From Acinetobacter sp. ANC 5054 (GTDB taxonomy: Bacteria; Pseudomonadota; Gammaproteobacteria; Pseudomonadales; Moraxellaceae), in assembly GCF_002135295.1 (NCBI RefSeq), contig NZ_NEGG01000004.1, positions 1 through 64,000 on the forward strand: 64,000 bases of DNA. Reading direction: 5' to 3'. Of this stretch, positions 1 to 9,610 are shown piece after piece (positions within the stretch are counted from its first letter, which is position 1; every line of letters begins with the position of its first letter). The notes beneath the pieces were generated by a model. That model saw only the letters and a program-made list of their open reading frames with translations. It was not told where the DNA came from and did not search any database. A program made the position numbers and the translations under genes.

Positions 1-25
1 CCGCCACTAATGGCGGTTTTTTTGA
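1..25 (+). terminator. Rho-independent terminator of a gene left of the window
   Basis: A GC-rich stem (ccgcca / tggcgg, short loop) is followed by a run of seven T on the + strand. It would end a plus-strand gene lying before the window. Confidence 0.7.
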
Positions 26-73
26 TGATGCGTATTTTTATATATTAGTTTTAATCATATAAAATTCGATGCT

Positions 74-1717
74 TTAACCCGCTTTTTGCATCGTTTGCGC
101 TTTCGCAATTTCCTGCTGCTTTAAAAGATTACGTTGAATCTTGCCACTCGATGTTTTTGGTAAGCCCTCTACAAATTCAATTTCTTTAGGATAAGCATGT
201 TTAGATAAGCGGGAACGTACATAGGCTTGCAGTTGATCCATCAATGCAGGACTGGCTTGATATTGCGGCTTAAGCACCACAAATGCTTTCACAATTTCTG
301 TGCGCTCAGGATCAGGTTTACCAACGACAGCTGATTCTAGAACTTCCTCACATTCCAACAATGTGCTTTCCACATCGAAAGGGCCTACACGATAACCTGA
401 CGTTGTAATGACATCGTCAGCACGCCCAATAAAATCTATGCCACCTTCTTCATTTAAACGCACAGTATCGCCAGTTAAATAGTAATTTCCTGCAAATGCT
501 TTACGGTTATTTCCACCATAGCCTGTAAACCACATGAGCGGCGATTTTGACCAATCCATAGCCAAAGTACCAATAGCACCTCGTTCAACTTCTTCATTGT
601 CTTTATTGAGTACAGCAAAGCGGTGACCCGGAATGGCAAAACCAGCAGAGCCTACTTTTTTGTAATGTGCTAAAGCATGATGATTAGCAATCACCATACC
701 GAGTTCAGTTTGCCCATATTGGTCAAAAATATTCACGTTGAGATCATGGTTAAACCATTGAATCACTTCTGGGGTCAGTGGTTCACCTGCACTACTCACG
801 ACACGTAAATGGTTTTTAATCGAATCATCAAACTTTTCTTTAAAGCCAAAGAACATCCGAAATGCCGTTGGTGAACCAGTCAAATTACTCACTTGGTATT
901 TTTTGATAATTTGCACTGCATTGTCCACGCTAAATGCACGTTCATCCATGATGATGCTATGACCCAAGCTCAGTGGACCTGTAATGCCATAGTACAATCC
1001 ATATGCCCAGCCCGGGTCGGCCAAATTCCAAAAAGAATCTTCATCCCGTAAATCTACGGCATGCGTCATATAACCTTTAAATGCCAATATCGCTTTATTC
1101 GGTACAGGCACCGATTTTGCCAGACCCGTAGTACCTGAGGTAAACATCATTAAAAAGTCATCTTCAAAAGTACGCGCGACGGATTCAAATGTTTTAGGCT
1201 GCTTTTCTAATACGCTCCAAAAATCCGCATCCCGTTGTTCACTACCTTCTGCATGAACCGTCAAAATATGCGGAAGATCAATCTGATTTAATTTCGGACG
1301 TTGCTCTGAATTGGTCACAATCAGTTTTGTCGTTGCTGTTTGTACTCGATGCTCAATGGCTTTCGATTCAAATGCTGTAAATAAAGGCTGATAAATTGCA
1401 CCAATACGCCATGTTGCTAAAACCGTAATTAATAGTGCTGGCGTTCTTGGTAATAAGCCCGCAATACAATCCCCTGCATTTAAACCAATACTTTGTAGAT
1501 AATTGGCCAGTTGCGCAGAAGCTTCAGCCAATTGCTCAAAACTCCATTGCTCAGATTCACCGTTTTTACCTTCCCAAATCAAAGCTGTACGGTTCTGTCC
1601 TACATAGCGACCGCAGCATTCATCATAAGCATTGATTACTTGAGCTGTGCCGACCAATTGTTCTTGAACCATTTTTTCAAAATTAAAATCGAGATAAGCC
1701 TGATCTAGTGATTTCAT
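74..1717 (-). CDS. AMP-forming acyl-CoA synthetase (medium-chain/acetyl type)
   Basis: 547 aa member of the adenylate-forming (ANL) superfamily, which activates a carboxylic acid with ATP and joins it to CoA. The phosphate-binding motif TSGTTGLAK lies near residue 192, the YGQTELG motif (family YGQTE) is in the middle, and the C-terminal PKTSSGKIQ carries the adenylation lysine near residue 524. Length and the QTE motif fit medium-chain or acetyl-type synthetases; the true substrate cannot be read from sequence. It lies on the same strand as an acyl-CoA dehydrogenase and an SDR, 250 bp away, which suggests fatty or branched acid catabolism. The start ATG follows an AGGAG-like site (reverse of 'actcct'). 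Confidence 0.88.
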   Translation of the reverse strand: MKSLDQAYLDFNFEKMVQEQLVGTAQVINAYDECCGRYVGQNRTALIWEGKNGESEQWSFEQLAEASAQLANYLQSIGLNAGDCIAGLLPRTPALLITVLATWRIGAIYQPLFTAFESKAIEHRVQTATTKLIVTNSEQRPKLNQIDLPHILTVHAEGSEQRDADFWSVLEKQPKTFESVARTFEDDFLMMFTSGTTGLAKSVPVPNKAILAFKGYMTHAVDLRDEDSFWNLADPGWAYGLYYGITGPLSLGHSIIMDERAFSVDNAVQIIKKYQVSNLTGSPTAFRMFFGFKEKFDDSIKNHLRVVSSAGEPLTPEVIQWFNHDLNVNIFDQYGQTELGMVIANHHALAHYKKVGSAGFAIPGHRFAVLNKDNEEVERGAIGTLAMDWSKSPLMWFTGYGGNNRKAFAGNYYLTGDTVRLNEEGGIDFIGRADDVITTSGYRVGPFDVESTLLECEEVLESAVVGKPDPERTEIVKAFVVLKPQYQASPALMDQLQAYVRSRLSKHAYPKEIEFVEGLPKTSSGKIQRNLLKQQEIAKAQTMQKAG

Positions 1718-1895
1718 TACGACAAACTCCTGTCCTATTTTATTGCTTCAAAGCTGCCTGCTTTGAAAATCCATTTATCTTGTTGTTCTAAACCTGCGGC
1801 AAAAAACCTATTCCATTCAAGCCTTGCCGCATTATTTTGACCCTATGCTATGCGCATATTTCGTTTCTATTCTTAGATAATCATGTTTGGATGTG

Positions 1896-1932
1896 CCCTG
1901 CAATTTCCAAAACCATCAATCCAATTGCAGGG
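1896..1932. repeat. 10-bp inverted repeat between CoA genes
   Basis: Perfect arms ccctgcaatt / aattgcaggg are separated by 17 nt, between the acyl-CoA dehydrogenase stop and the next gene of the same strand. No T-run follows on either strand, so a classic terminator is not supported. It may be a weak attenuator or a protein-binding site. Confidence 0.4.
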
Positions 1933-1966
1933 TTTGAACACCGACCAAAGTCTATTTTTTAAGCAT

Positions 1967-3103
1967 TTATTGCTTGGTCACTTCACGCGCAATCACCAAA
2001 CGTTGGATATCAGATGCGCCTTCATAAATTTGGCTGACACGGACATCACGGTAAATGCGCTCTACTGGAAAATCAGAGACATAGCCATAACCGCCATGAA
2101 TTTGAATGGCATCTGAGCACACACGCTCTGCCATGGTAGATGCAAATAATTTCGCCATAGAGGCTTCTTTAAGGCATGGTAATCCAGCATCTTTTAATAT
2201 TGCGGCATGGAAGATCAGTTGGCGAGCAGCTTCAATTTGTGTTGCCATATCTGCGAGACGAAATGCCACAGCTTGATGTTGCACAATTTCAACACCAAAC
2301 GCTTTGCGCTCATTGGCATATTCCACGGCAGCATCTAAAGCTGCACGAGCCATCCCCACAGACTGTGCTGCGATGCCGATTCGACCTGATTCTAAATTTG
2401 ACAGCGCAATTTTATAACCTTCACCTTCTTGGCCTAATAAACTATCAGCAGGAATACGACAATTATCCAAAACGATAGTTGCGGTATCAGAACAATGTTG
2501 CCCCATTTTTTCTTCTAAGCGCGAAACGATATAACCCTTGGTATCAGTTGGAAACAAGAAGCATGAAATTCCTTTTTTCCCTGCAGATTTATCTGTTACA
2601 GCAAAAACTAAAGCGACCTGCGCATGTTTTCCGGTGGTAATAAATTGCTTTGTTCCATTTAATACCCACTCATCACCATCCCGTTCCGCTCTACATTCCA
2701 AAGCACTGGCATCTGAACCCACTTGCGGTTCAGTTAAGCAAAAACAACCGAGCCATTCACCTGTTGCCAATTTTTTCAGATATTTTTCTTTCTGCGCTTC
2801 TGTGCCATAGCGCTGTGTAATGCCACACGGCAATGAGTTTTGTACACTAACAATGGTCGAAATCGCGCCATCACCCGCGGCAATCTCCTCTAATGCCACC
2901 ACCAATGACACATAATCCAAGCCTGCACCATTCCATTGTTCTGACACCGTCATACCCAATGCACCAAGCGCACCTAACTCTTTAAGCTCTTGAGCAGGAA
3001 ATGCTGCAGTTTTATCTCGTTCAGCAGCAGTTGGCTTGAGCTTTTCCTGAGAATAGCTACGCATCATGTCCTGAACCATTTTTTGTTCTTCATTTAAAAT
3101 CAT
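1967..3103 (-). CDS. Acyl-CoA dehydrogenase
   Basis: 378 aa, standard length for FAD-dependent acyl-CoA dehydrogenases, which introduce the 2,3 double bond into acyl-CoA. Visible signatures are CFCLTEPQVGSDAS (near residue 120, flavin/substrate contact), the QIHGGYGY motif, and IYEGASDIQR near the C-terminus, where the glutamate (about residue 361) is the catalytic base in the short-chain/butyryl subgroup. The neighbouring CoA synthetase and SDR would supply its substrate and act downstream. It resembles short- or branched-chain dehydrogenases; chain length is not determinable here. Confidence 0.92.
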   Translation of the reverse strand: MILNEEQKMVQDMMRSYSQEKLKPTAAERDKTAAFPAQELKELGALGALGMTVSEQWNGAGLDYVSLVVALEEIAAGDGAISTIVSVQNSLPCGITQRYGTEAQKEKYLKKLATGEWLGCFCLTEPQVGSDASALECRAERDGDEWVLNGTKQFITTGKHAQVALVFAVTDKSAGKKGISCFLFPTDTKGYIVSRLEEKMGQHCSDTATIVLDNCRIPADSLLGQEGEGYKIALSNLESGRIGIAAQSVGMARAALDAAVEYANERKAFGVEIVQHQAVAFRLADMATQIEAARQLIFHAAILKDAGLPCLKEASMAKLFASTMAERVCSDAIQIHGGYGYVSDFPVERIYRDVRVSQIYEGASDIQRLVIAREVTKQ

Positions 3104-3180
3104 GAGACTTCCTTTTCTTAAAACTTTTATAGCGTGTATAGCTTTAAATTTTTGATAATTGCAGAATTTGGATTGGTGGG

Positions 3181-3272
3181 AGGCGACATGGATGTCGCCT
3201 GTGAAACTGAGATACAGGGATGTATCTTCAGTTTCACAAAGGATTTTTGTTTCTTTTGATCCCTCAAAAGAA
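3181..3272. repeat. Intergenic element of three consecutive hairpins
   Basis: Three hairpins follow each other. First: aggcgaca-tgga-tgtcgcct (3181-3200). Second: a 16-bp stem with one bulged T around loop ggga (3201-3237; gtgaaactga+gataca pairing with tgtatc+tcagtttcac). Third: ttcttttga-tccc-tcaaaagaa (3251-3272). It lies between two same-strand genes and encodes no convincing ORF. It resembles a dispersed Acinetobacter intergenic repeat, but only one copy is in this window, so that is inference. Confidence 0.65.
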
Positions 3273-3350
3273 AATGAATGCTTACGCGCTAAGATTTAAA
3301 CTTTAGAGAAAATTTGTAGCCGTGCAGACCTCATTTTCAAATCGAAGTCA

Positions 3351-4121
3351 TTATTTAGGCTGCATCCGAATTGCACCATCCAAACGAATCACTTCACCAT
3401 TCAAATAACTATTTTCAAAAATATGCCCCACCAAATGTGCAAATTCCTGCGGCTTCGCCAAACGCGGCGGAAACGGCACCATTTGCCCTAATGCATCCTG
3501 AACATTTTGTGGCAAACCCTTTAACATCGGTGTTTCCATAATCCCCGGTGCAATTGTCATTACACGAATCGCTTCACGCGCAAGCTCACGCGCCAAAGGC
3601 AAAGTCATGGCAACCACTGCACCTTTAGATGCTGCATACGCCGATTGACCAATCTGACCATCATATGCTGCAACCGATGCTGTGTTCACAATCACACCAC
3701 GCTCTTCCTCGCCCAATTGCAATTCATATTTGGCAATTAGCTGTGCTGCATAACGCAGCATGTTAAACGTGCCACTCACATTAATATCGAGAACTTTTTG
3801 GAACATGGCTAAATCATGTAAGCCATCACGACCTAAGACTTTTGCTGAAGGTGCAATACCCGCACAGTTGACTAAGCCATTGAGTTGACCATAGTCCGTT
3901 TCTACTTGAGCAAAAAATGCCGCTACTGCTGGCTCATTGGTCACATCCAATTGTACAAATTTAGCGTGGTCACCAAGTTGACGTTGCATCGCTTCACCAT
4001 GCTCTTGGTTCATATCAACCAAAATCACCTTCGCGCCTTGTGCAATCAAATGTGTTGCTGTTGCAGCACCTAGACCCGATGCGCCACCAGTTACAACAAA
4101 TACTTTTCCTTGAATCTTCAT
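3351..4121 (-). CDS. SDR-family 3-hydroxyacyl-CoA dehydrogenase-like oxidoreductase
   Basis: 256 aa short-chain dehydrogenase. The cofactor motif TGGASGLGAATA lies at residues 11-22, followed by an acidic residue after strand 2 (LVDMN), which favours NAD over NADP. NCAG (family NNAG) is present, then a catalytic Ser (NTASVAAYDG) and Y-x3-K (YAASK). The sequence resembles the type-II 3-hydroxyacyl-CoA dehydrogenase (HSD17B10-like) group, which oxidises 3-hydroxyacyl-CoA. With the upstream dehydrogenase and synthetase this makes a plausible short beta-oxidation module, though no enoyl-CoA hydratase or thiolase is adjacent. Confidence 0.88.
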   Translation of the reverse strand: MKIQGKVFVVTGGASGLGAATATHLIAQGAKVILVDMNQEHGEAMQRQLGDHAKFVQLDVTNEPAVAAFFAQVETDYGQLNGLVNCAGIAPSAKVLGRDGLHDLAMFQKVLDINVSGTFNMLRYAAQLIAKYELQLGEEERGVIVNTASVAAYDGQIGQSAYAASKGAVVAMTLPLARELAREAIRVMTIAPGIMETPMLKGLPQNVQDALGQMVPFPPRLAKPQEFAHLVGHIFENSYLNGEVIRLDGAIRMQPK

Positions 4122-4276
4122 GCGATTTCCTGATCTTAAATTGTTTTAATAAAATTCGACTTAAGATGCAGAGTAAACACAGAATTTATTGAGTACAATT
4201 TCCAAATGTTGCATCTTGACTGATGTATTTGGACAATTGTATTTGCACAATCATAAACATGGACCGATCAGCGCAT

Positions 4277-5299
4277 ATGCCTACACAAGGACTTGAATAT
4301 AGTAAAGGGACAATTTCAATTGAACTTGTACATGAAGCGCTAGTCGGTGCAAAAACTTTAAAACACAATATTCCCTCAATTTTGCATGCATCAGGCATCC
4401 CTGCTGAATTATTAAATTCCAGCAAAACTCGGGTTTCTGTGACCCAATACGCAGCGCTTTGGACTACGCTTTCCGATGTCATGAATGATGAATTCTTTGG
4501 TATGGATCAGCATGCTATGCGCCGTGGTAGCTTTAAGCTTTTATCCAAAATGGTCATGTACAACGACAATCTAGGCAATGCACTAAAGCAAATCCTGCAG
4601 TTCTTAAATTTAGTGTTAGATGACCTACAAAGTTCACTGATTATTGAAGAACACTATGCCTATATCGTGATTTACGACCAAAAAGCCACAAAGCGCATGT
4701 TTAGCTATGCCACCTATTTAATGTTGATTCATACCTTAATTTGCTGGTTGAGTGGACAACGGATTATTTTGAACCAAATTCAGTTGAAATGTGATGAACC
4801 TTATGATGATCACGATTACAAAGTGCGTTTTTGTGAAAAGATTCAATATCAAGCCACTCAAAACTATATTCAGTTTGATGCCAGTTATTTAAACCTGCCC
4901 ATTAAGCAAGACGATCGCTCTTGGTATCAGTTCTTACAACAGACTCCCGATAACTTATTAGTGAGATTTAAAAATCCATATGCTTTAAGCAGTCAAATTC
5001 GTAAGCAACTGGTTGAAGTATCTCCCGCAGAATGGCTTGAGTTAAATGAATTAGCCTTGAAAATGAATATGTCCGAAGCAACGATGCAGCGCCGCCTTAA
5101 AAGTGAAGGTGTCAGTTATCAACAATTAAAAAATGACATCCGTCGAGATACCGCCATCGAGTTCCTCACTCGTACAGATAAAAGCTTACAAGACATTAGC
5201 GATGAATTAAATTTTCACGAGCCGAGTGCTTTTCATCGTGCATTTAAGAAATGGACTGGAGTCAGTCCGGGGGCGTATCGTCAGAATAATATCGAATAA
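4277..5299 (+). CDS. AraC-family transcriptional regulator
   Basis: About 340 aa from the preferred ATG. The N-terminal two thirds fit the arabinose-binding-like domain of the OruR/ArgR-type AraC subgroup. The C-terminus carries two HTH units: LALKMNMSEATMQRRLKSEGVSYQQL and the second helix pair with DISDELNFHEPSAFHRAFKKWTGVSPGAYR, a textbook AraC signature. It is divergent from the SDR/CoA cluster with about 155 bp between the start codons, so control of that cluster is a reasonable inference. Start codons at 4223 and 4259 are also in frame; none has a strong Shine-Dalgarno site, so the start is uncertain. Confidence 0.85.
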   Translation: MPTQGLEYSKGTISIELVHEALVGAKTLKHNIPSILHASGIPAELLNSSKTRVSVTQYAALWTTLSDVMNDEFFGMDQHAMRRGSFKLLSKMVMYNDNLGNALKQILQFLNLVLDDLQSSLIIEEHYAYIVIYDQKATKRMFSYATYLMLIHTLICWLSGQRIILNQIQLKCDEPYDDHDYKVRFCEKIQYQATQNYIQFDASYLNLPIKQDDRSWYQFLQQTPDNLLVRFKNPYALSSQIRKQLVEVSPAEWLELNELALKMNMSEATMQRRLKSEGVSYQQLKNDIRRDTAIEFLTRTDKSLQDISDELNFHEPSAFHRAFKKWTGVSPGAYRQNNIE

Positions 5300-5515
5300 T
5301 TCAAGTCCTAAATATTTATAGTCGGTATACTCAATTTTTATATTTAAAATATTATTCACATAATCAATTATTTAAAAATATTGAACAAAGCGACTGACCG
5401 TTCATCTATATCTGTTGCTCATCATGCTTAAATAGGTTATTTTTCACTCAATTTAAAGCACTTTGCTTATCTTGGTTAAAGCCAATTCTCCTGCATCACC
5501 TTAAAAGGTTCTCCT

Positions 5516-5869
5516 ATGCTTAAGATGATTGATGTTCTTGAACAACAACTTGTTCAAAACTTTTCCGATTCCCTATTTACCCAAACTGATGCAATTGATG
5601 ATTTATTTCATGAACAATTGAAAACAGTTGCAGACATCGATTTGCAAAACTTAATTTCTCAATTTTTTAGCACTGAAAATGCGCTTGAAGTTGCACAAGA
5701 TTTGGATATTCAAGCGGACCAAATTGAAGCGATTCAATCTGGCGCAGACTTAAAAGATGAGTCTTTAGTTACTGCAACTGCAAAAATCGTGGCGTATTGC
5801 CTAGTAATTGAAACAAATATTTTGCATCAAGTTGAAGTATTCGAAAGCTTGCAAGATTACCCAATGTAA
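5516..5869 (+). CDS. Small acidic protein of unknown function
   Basis: 117 aa, strongly acidic, predicted mostly helical, with no signal peptide or membrane segment. I do not recognise the family. A Shine-Dalgarno-like 'aaaggttctcct' precedes the ATG and a strong terminator follows the stop, so it is very likely a real monocistronic gene. Its neighbours (an AraC regulator and prmC) give no clear functional hint. Confidence 0.7.
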   Translation: MLKMIDVLEQQLVQNFSDSLFTQTDAIDDLFHEQLKTVADIDLQNLISQFFSTENALEVAQDLDIQADQIEAIQSGADLKDESLVTATAKIVAYCLVIETNILHQVEVFESLQDYPM

Positions 5870-5881
5870 TTTGCACACATT

Positions 5882-5908
5882 AAAAAAGCGGCTAAGGCCG
5901 CTTTTTTT
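5882..5908 (+). terminator. Rho-independent terminator, possibly bidirectional
   Basis: Stem agcggc-taag-gccgct has six A before it and seven T after it. It ends the small acidic gene and could also end the convergent prmC transcript. Confidence 0.85.
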
Positions 5909-6018
5909 GTTGCTTAAAATCGTGTTTGAAGTAATTCAAATATAAAAATTTGAAAGCTACAACGTTCAGATATAAATAAAGCGCAATCAATGCGCTGTAT
6001 TTTTTAACCAGTTCAGAC

Positions 6019-6837
6019 TTAATGCTGCCATTGCCCTAAAGTGACACGGTCATTACCACCATAATCTTTTACCGTACGCACTTCACGGTAACCTGCTTGC
6101 AAGAATAGATGACGTACAGCATCACCTTGATCATAACCATGTTCAAGCACCACCCAACCATTTATGGTTAAGTGCTTTTTGGCTTGCAGAATAATCTGTT
6201 CCAAATCCGCAAGCCCTTGATTGTCTGCAACCAATGCGCGTTCAGGTTCAGTTGCCAAATCCTGCATGTGTACATCATCGGCATCGATATATGGCGGGTT
6301 TGATACAATCACATCAAAAAATGCACGACCGAACGGCTTTAACCACGGGCCCAATACAAATTGCACATGTTCAAGATCATGCTTCTTGGCATTAAACTCA
6401 GCAACTTCTAAAGTCGGCTCATAAATATCCGAAGCTGCAACGATCCAATCTGGACGTTCACTGGCCAAAGACAGCGCAATTGCACCCGTACCCGTGCCCA
6501 AATCGACAACACGTGCATCTTCAGGCAAGTCCAAACGCAGTACAGTTTCTACCAAAACTTCAGTATCTGGACGCGGCACCAAAGTATCTTTGGTCACTTT
6601 TAAATCCAGCGTCCAAAATGGCTGTGAACCCGTTACATAAGCCAGTGGCTCACCTGCTGCAATACGTGCAAGTGACGCGATATATTGTTGCTCTTGCTCA
6701 GCTGTTAATTCTTGATCCTTTTTCATGATCAAATCAAAAGAATCAATTTTAGTGATGTGTTCTAACAACCACGCATTTTCCTGACGTTCATAGCTTTCAG
6801 GTTCACCACGATAGGCCAAAGCCTGTGCAATATTCAT
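6019..6837 (-). CDS. prmC: Peptide chain release factor N5-glutamine methyltransferase
   Basis: 272 aa. PrmC (HemK) methylates the glutamine of the GGQ motif in release factors using S-adenosylmethionine. The SAM-binding motif DLGTGTGAIALSLA lies near residues 111-124, and the catalytic VSNPPYID motif sits near residue 180. The N-terminal helical substrate-binding part is present (Glu-rich, 'ENAWLLEHI'). Its ATG directly abuts the stop codon of prfA, so the two are translationally coupled. This prfA-prmC pairing is the usual arrangement and supports the assignment. Confidence 0.96.
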   Translation of the reverse strand: MNIAQALAYRGEPESYERQENAWLLEHITKIDSFDLIMKKDQELTAEQEQQYIASLARIAAGEPLAYVTGSQPFWTLDLKVTKDTLVPRPDTEVLVETVLRLDLPEDARVVDLGTGTGAIALSLASERPDWIVAASDIYEPTLEVAEFNAKKHDLEHVQFVLGPWLKPFGRAFFDVIVSNPPYIDADDVHMQDLATEPERALVADNQGLADLEQIILQAKKHLTINGWVVLEHGYDQGDAVRHLFLQAGYREVRTVKDYGGNDRVTLGQWQH

Positions 6838-7926
6838 TTAGCCACCATTTTGCTGTGCAAGCATGGCCAACTGATCCGCTTGATATTCACGATGTAAGCT
6901 ATCAAGCAATTCTGTTAAATCACCTTCCATCACGGCATCTAACTTATAGAGTGTTAAGTTAATGCGGTGATCAGTCATACGCCCTTGCGGATAGTTATAA
7001 GTACGAATACGTTCAGAACGGTCACCAGAACCCACCAAATCACGACGCATTTCAGAGGTTGCAGCATCGGCAGCCGCACGTTTAGCATTTTCCAAACGTG
7101 AAACTAACAGCGCCATCGCTTTGGCTTTGTTTTTATGTTGTGAACGTTCGTCCTGACATTCCACCACTGTCCCTGTCGGTAAGTGAGTAATACGTACAGC
7201 AGAATCTGTTTTGTTAATGTGCTGACCACCTGCACCTGACGCACGATAGGTATCAATACGTAATTCAGACGGGTTAATTTCCACCGATGTATCGACATCA
7301 ATTTCAGGTAAAATCGCAACCGTACAGGCAGAAGTATGCACACGACCTTGAGACTCAGTCGCTGGCACACGTTGTACACGATGCGCGCCACTTTCAAATT
7401 TCAAACGACCGTAAACGCCTTCACCATTAATAAGGCAAATCACTTCTTTATAGCCACCGTGTTCGCCATCATTTTCAGACAACACTTCAATACGCCAGCC
7501 TTGCGACTCAGCATATTTGCTATACATACGATATAAGTCACCAGAGAAAATTGCAGCTTCGTCACCACCTGTTCCAGCACGAATTTCCAAATATGCAGAG
7601 TTTGCATCATTTGGATCTTTTGGAATCATTAGGATGTTTAAATCAGCTTCAAGCTGCGAAATCAAAGCTTTATTTTCTTTAATTTCTTCAACAGCCATCT
7701 CTTTAAAGTCAGGATCTGTCAGCATCACTTCAGCAGTTTCAATATCTTCTTCTGCTTGGCGATATTTGCTCCAAACCTCAGTAATTTCTGATAAATCACT
7801 ATGTTCGCGTGACAATTGACGGAAACGTTTATTGTCAGAAATGACTTCAACATCTGCCAATAATGCATTTAATTCTTCGTGACGGTCAGAGAGCTGATCT
7901 AATCGTAAACGCAACGATTCTTTCAT
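6838..7926 (-). CDS. prfA: Peptide chain release factor 1
   Basis: 362 aa, normal RF1 length. It reads UAA and UAG and triggers peptide release on the ribosome. The GGQ loop ([15 protein letters not shown]) is near residue 233, with RASGAGGQ context typical of class I factors. The RF1 recognition element is expected in domain 2 ([21 protein letters not shown] region visible). It is followed without spacing by prmC, which methylates its GGQ glutamine. hemA, often upstream of prfA, is not present in this window. Confidence 0.97.
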   Translation of the reverse strand: MKESLRLRLDQLSDRHEELNALLADVEVISDNKRFRQLSREHSDLSEITEVWSKYRQAEEDIETAEVMLTDPDFKEMAVEEIKENKALISQLEADLNILMIPKDPNDANSAYLEIRAGTGGDEAAIFSGDLYRMYSKYAESQGWRIEVLSENDGEHGGYKEVICLINGEGVYGRLKFESGAHRVQRVPATESQGRVHTSACTVAILPEIDVDTSVEINPSELRIDTYRASGAGGQHINKTDSAVRITHLPTGTVVECQDERSQHKNKAKAMALLVSRLENAKRAAADAATSEMRRDLVGSGDRSERIRTYNYPQGRMTDHRINLTLYKLDAVMEGDLTELLDSLHREYQADQLAMLAQQNGG

Positions 7927-8296
7927 TTTTTAAAAAATCTCAATACACAGGCTCATCCGCCCAAATTGCACGGTTATGCCAAATTCAAAATAATGCCGCT
8001 AGTTTAACGACTATATGTATGAAATGACATATTTATTGCTGCTCGTACTGACCTTACGATGTCCATTTTCCAAAATGCCAACTTCATCACTCCTACTTTT
8101 CTCCACAAAGTTGTGTACATTTTCGTCATTTGGCTCCATTTTTCACATTATTAATAAAACTAATACAAAGGAGTTACTTAAATCACTCTTTTTTGATAAA
8201 GCTCTCCATATTTGATGCGAATAGATTTGTTACATTTACTCCCATCGAAATTATCAAGAACAACAGTCCTGAAAAATTTGGGACATGGAGTGAACA
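7927..8296. other. Intergenic region between divergent prfA and glycine-zipper gene
   Basis: About 370 bp of AT-rich sequence holding the divergent promoters. A 66-codon frame at 8015-8215 has no good ribosome-binding site or recognisable protein character, so I do not call it. No tRNA or clear hairpin was seen. Confidence 0.5.
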
Positions 8297-8728
8297 ATGA
8301 AACTGAATACTCTTTTAATGACTGCCACTTTAGCTACCGCTTCTATGTTCACTGTGTCTGCAAATGCTGACAGTACAACTCGTGTTGCAGCTGCAAGTGC
8401 ATTAGGTAGTGTTGCTGGTACAGCCATTGGTAAAAACATGGGCGGTAATACTAGCGCAACAATTGGTGCTGCATTAGGTGGTGCTGGTGGTGCTGCTGTA
8501 GCAAGTAACAAGCGTAACCGTACTGAATCTGCTATCGGTGGTGCACTTGGTGGTGGTACTGGTTATACCGTTGGTAAAAGCATGGGCGGTACAAACGGTG
8601 GTTACATCGGTTCAGCTCTAGGTGCTGCTGGTGGTGCTGCTTTAGGTAACAAAATTTCTAAAGACAAAGCATACGACAAGCAACAACAACGTAAATATTA
8701 CAAAAAACACCGTCGTAACCGTCACTAA
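8297..8728 (+). CDS. Exported glycine-zipper protein, copy 1
   Basis: 143 aa. A signal peptide (MKLNTLL... cleaved after SANA, about residue 24) is followed by three or four glycine-zipper segments rich in G/A (AIGKNMGG, TIGAALGGAGGAA, YIGSALGAAGGAALG) and a basic tail (KYYKKHRRNRH). Glycine-zipper proteins usually insert in or cross the outer membrane or form oligomers; a precise function is unknown. The ATG follows a good GGAG site. A paralog with the same layout and the same terminator lies 312 bp downstream, indicating tandem duplication. Confidence 0.82.
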   Translation: MKLNTLLMTATLATASMFTVSANADSTTRVAAASALGSVAGTAIGKNMGGNTSATIGAALGGAGGAAVASNKRNRTESAIGGALGGGTGYTVGKSMGGTNGGYIGSALGAAGGAALGNKISKDKAYDKQQQRKYYKKHRRNRH

Positions 8729-8780
8729 GTTCGACAACCATATGTCGTTCCGCTAACTTTAGCCAGAACAGATTTATGAC

Positions 8781-8805
8781 AAAAGCACCTTCGGGTGCTT
8801 TTTTT
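8781..8805 (+). terminator. Rho-independent terminator with ttcg tetraloop
   Basis: Stem agcacc-ttcg-ggtgct followed by seven T. The same hairpin recurs after the second glycine-zipper gene. Confidence 0.88.
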
Positions 8806-9040
8806 GTAGCCCCCACATATACAAGACATTTCATGTTTTTTTTATTTTGTTTTTAGTGATGCTATTTTCATTCATATCTTCTCCAGATACCTAATATCAA
8901 TCATGGAGAAAATCGACAGAAAAATTACATTGCAGCAACTTAACACTATTTAATCACGCACACTTTGCACCAAATATTTTCTACCTCTTTTTCTATAGTG
9001 AACTCAACACACAAACATCGCACTTCGTAAGGAGTTCAAA

Positions 9041-9565
9041 ATGAAAATCAATAAAATCCTATTTAGTGCAGCTATTGCAGCTTCAGCATTCACAATGACT
9101 GCGACTCATGCAGGTAACAGCACAAATACCGCATTAACTTCTGCCTTAGGTGGTGTTGTTGGTGCAGCCATTGGTAACAAAATGGGCGGCCAAACTGGCG
9201 CTATGATTGGTTCAGCAATTGGTGGTGGTGCAGGTGCTGCAGCTTCTGCGAATAAACGTGACCGTAATGGTGCAATTATTGGTGGTGCTTTAGGTGGCGC
9301 TGGTGGTTATACCGTAGGTAAAAACATGGGTGGCACAAACGGTGGTTACATCGGCGCTGCACTTGGTTCTGCTGGTGGTTCTGCACTCGGTAAAAAAGTT
9401 TCTGAAGACCGTCGTTATGATGACCGCTATGGTCGTTATGAAGACCGTTATGACCGCAGTTATAACAGCCGTGGTTATCGTAATAATAATTATAGCTATA
9501 ACGACCGTGGATATCGTGGTGACAATGGTCGTCACAACGGTTGGCACAAAAACGGTAAACGTTAA
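9041..9565 (+). CDS. Exported glycine-zipper protein, copy 2
   Basis: 174 aa paralog of the preceding gene. A signal peptide (MKINKILFSAAIAASAFTMTATHA, cleavage after about residue 24) is followed by the same sequence of glycine-zipper segments (AIGNKMGGQTGAMIGSAIGG; YTVGKNMGGTNGGYIGAALG). It then has a longer Arg/Tyr/Asp/Asn-rich tail with repeated D-R-Y units, absent from copy 1. The ATG follows AAGGAG. Role unknown; cell-envelope location is inferred from the signal peptide and family. Reading frames on other strands here are shadows of the repetitive Gly/Asp/Arg codons. Confidence 0.82.
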   Translation: MKINKILFSAAIAASAFTMTATHAGNSTNTALTSALGGVVGAAIGNKMGGQTGAMIGSAIGGGAGAAASANKRDRNGAIIGGALGGAGGYTVGKNMGGTNGGYIGAALGSAGGSALGKKVSEDRRYDDRYGRYEDRYDRSYNSRGYRNNNYSYNDRGYRGDNGRHNGWHKNGKR

Positions 9566-9586
9566 TTGTTATAGTACACAATATAT

Positions 9587-9610
9587 AAAAGCACCTTCGG
9601 GTGCTTTTTT
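9587..9610 (+). terminator. Rho-independent terminator, duplicate of the previous one
   Basis: The stem agcacc-ttcg-ggtgct and T-run are the same as at 8781-8805, so the terminator was copied with the gene. Confidence 0.88.

Noticed and set aside
8015..8215. 66-codon ORF upstream of the glycine-zipper gene
   Set aside because: No ribosome-binding site, hydrophobic random composition, and lies in the promoter gap.
8879..8910. ttctcca / tggagaa inverted repeat before the second glycine-zipper gene
   Set aside because: Only seven base pairs with an 18-nt gap; likely by chance.
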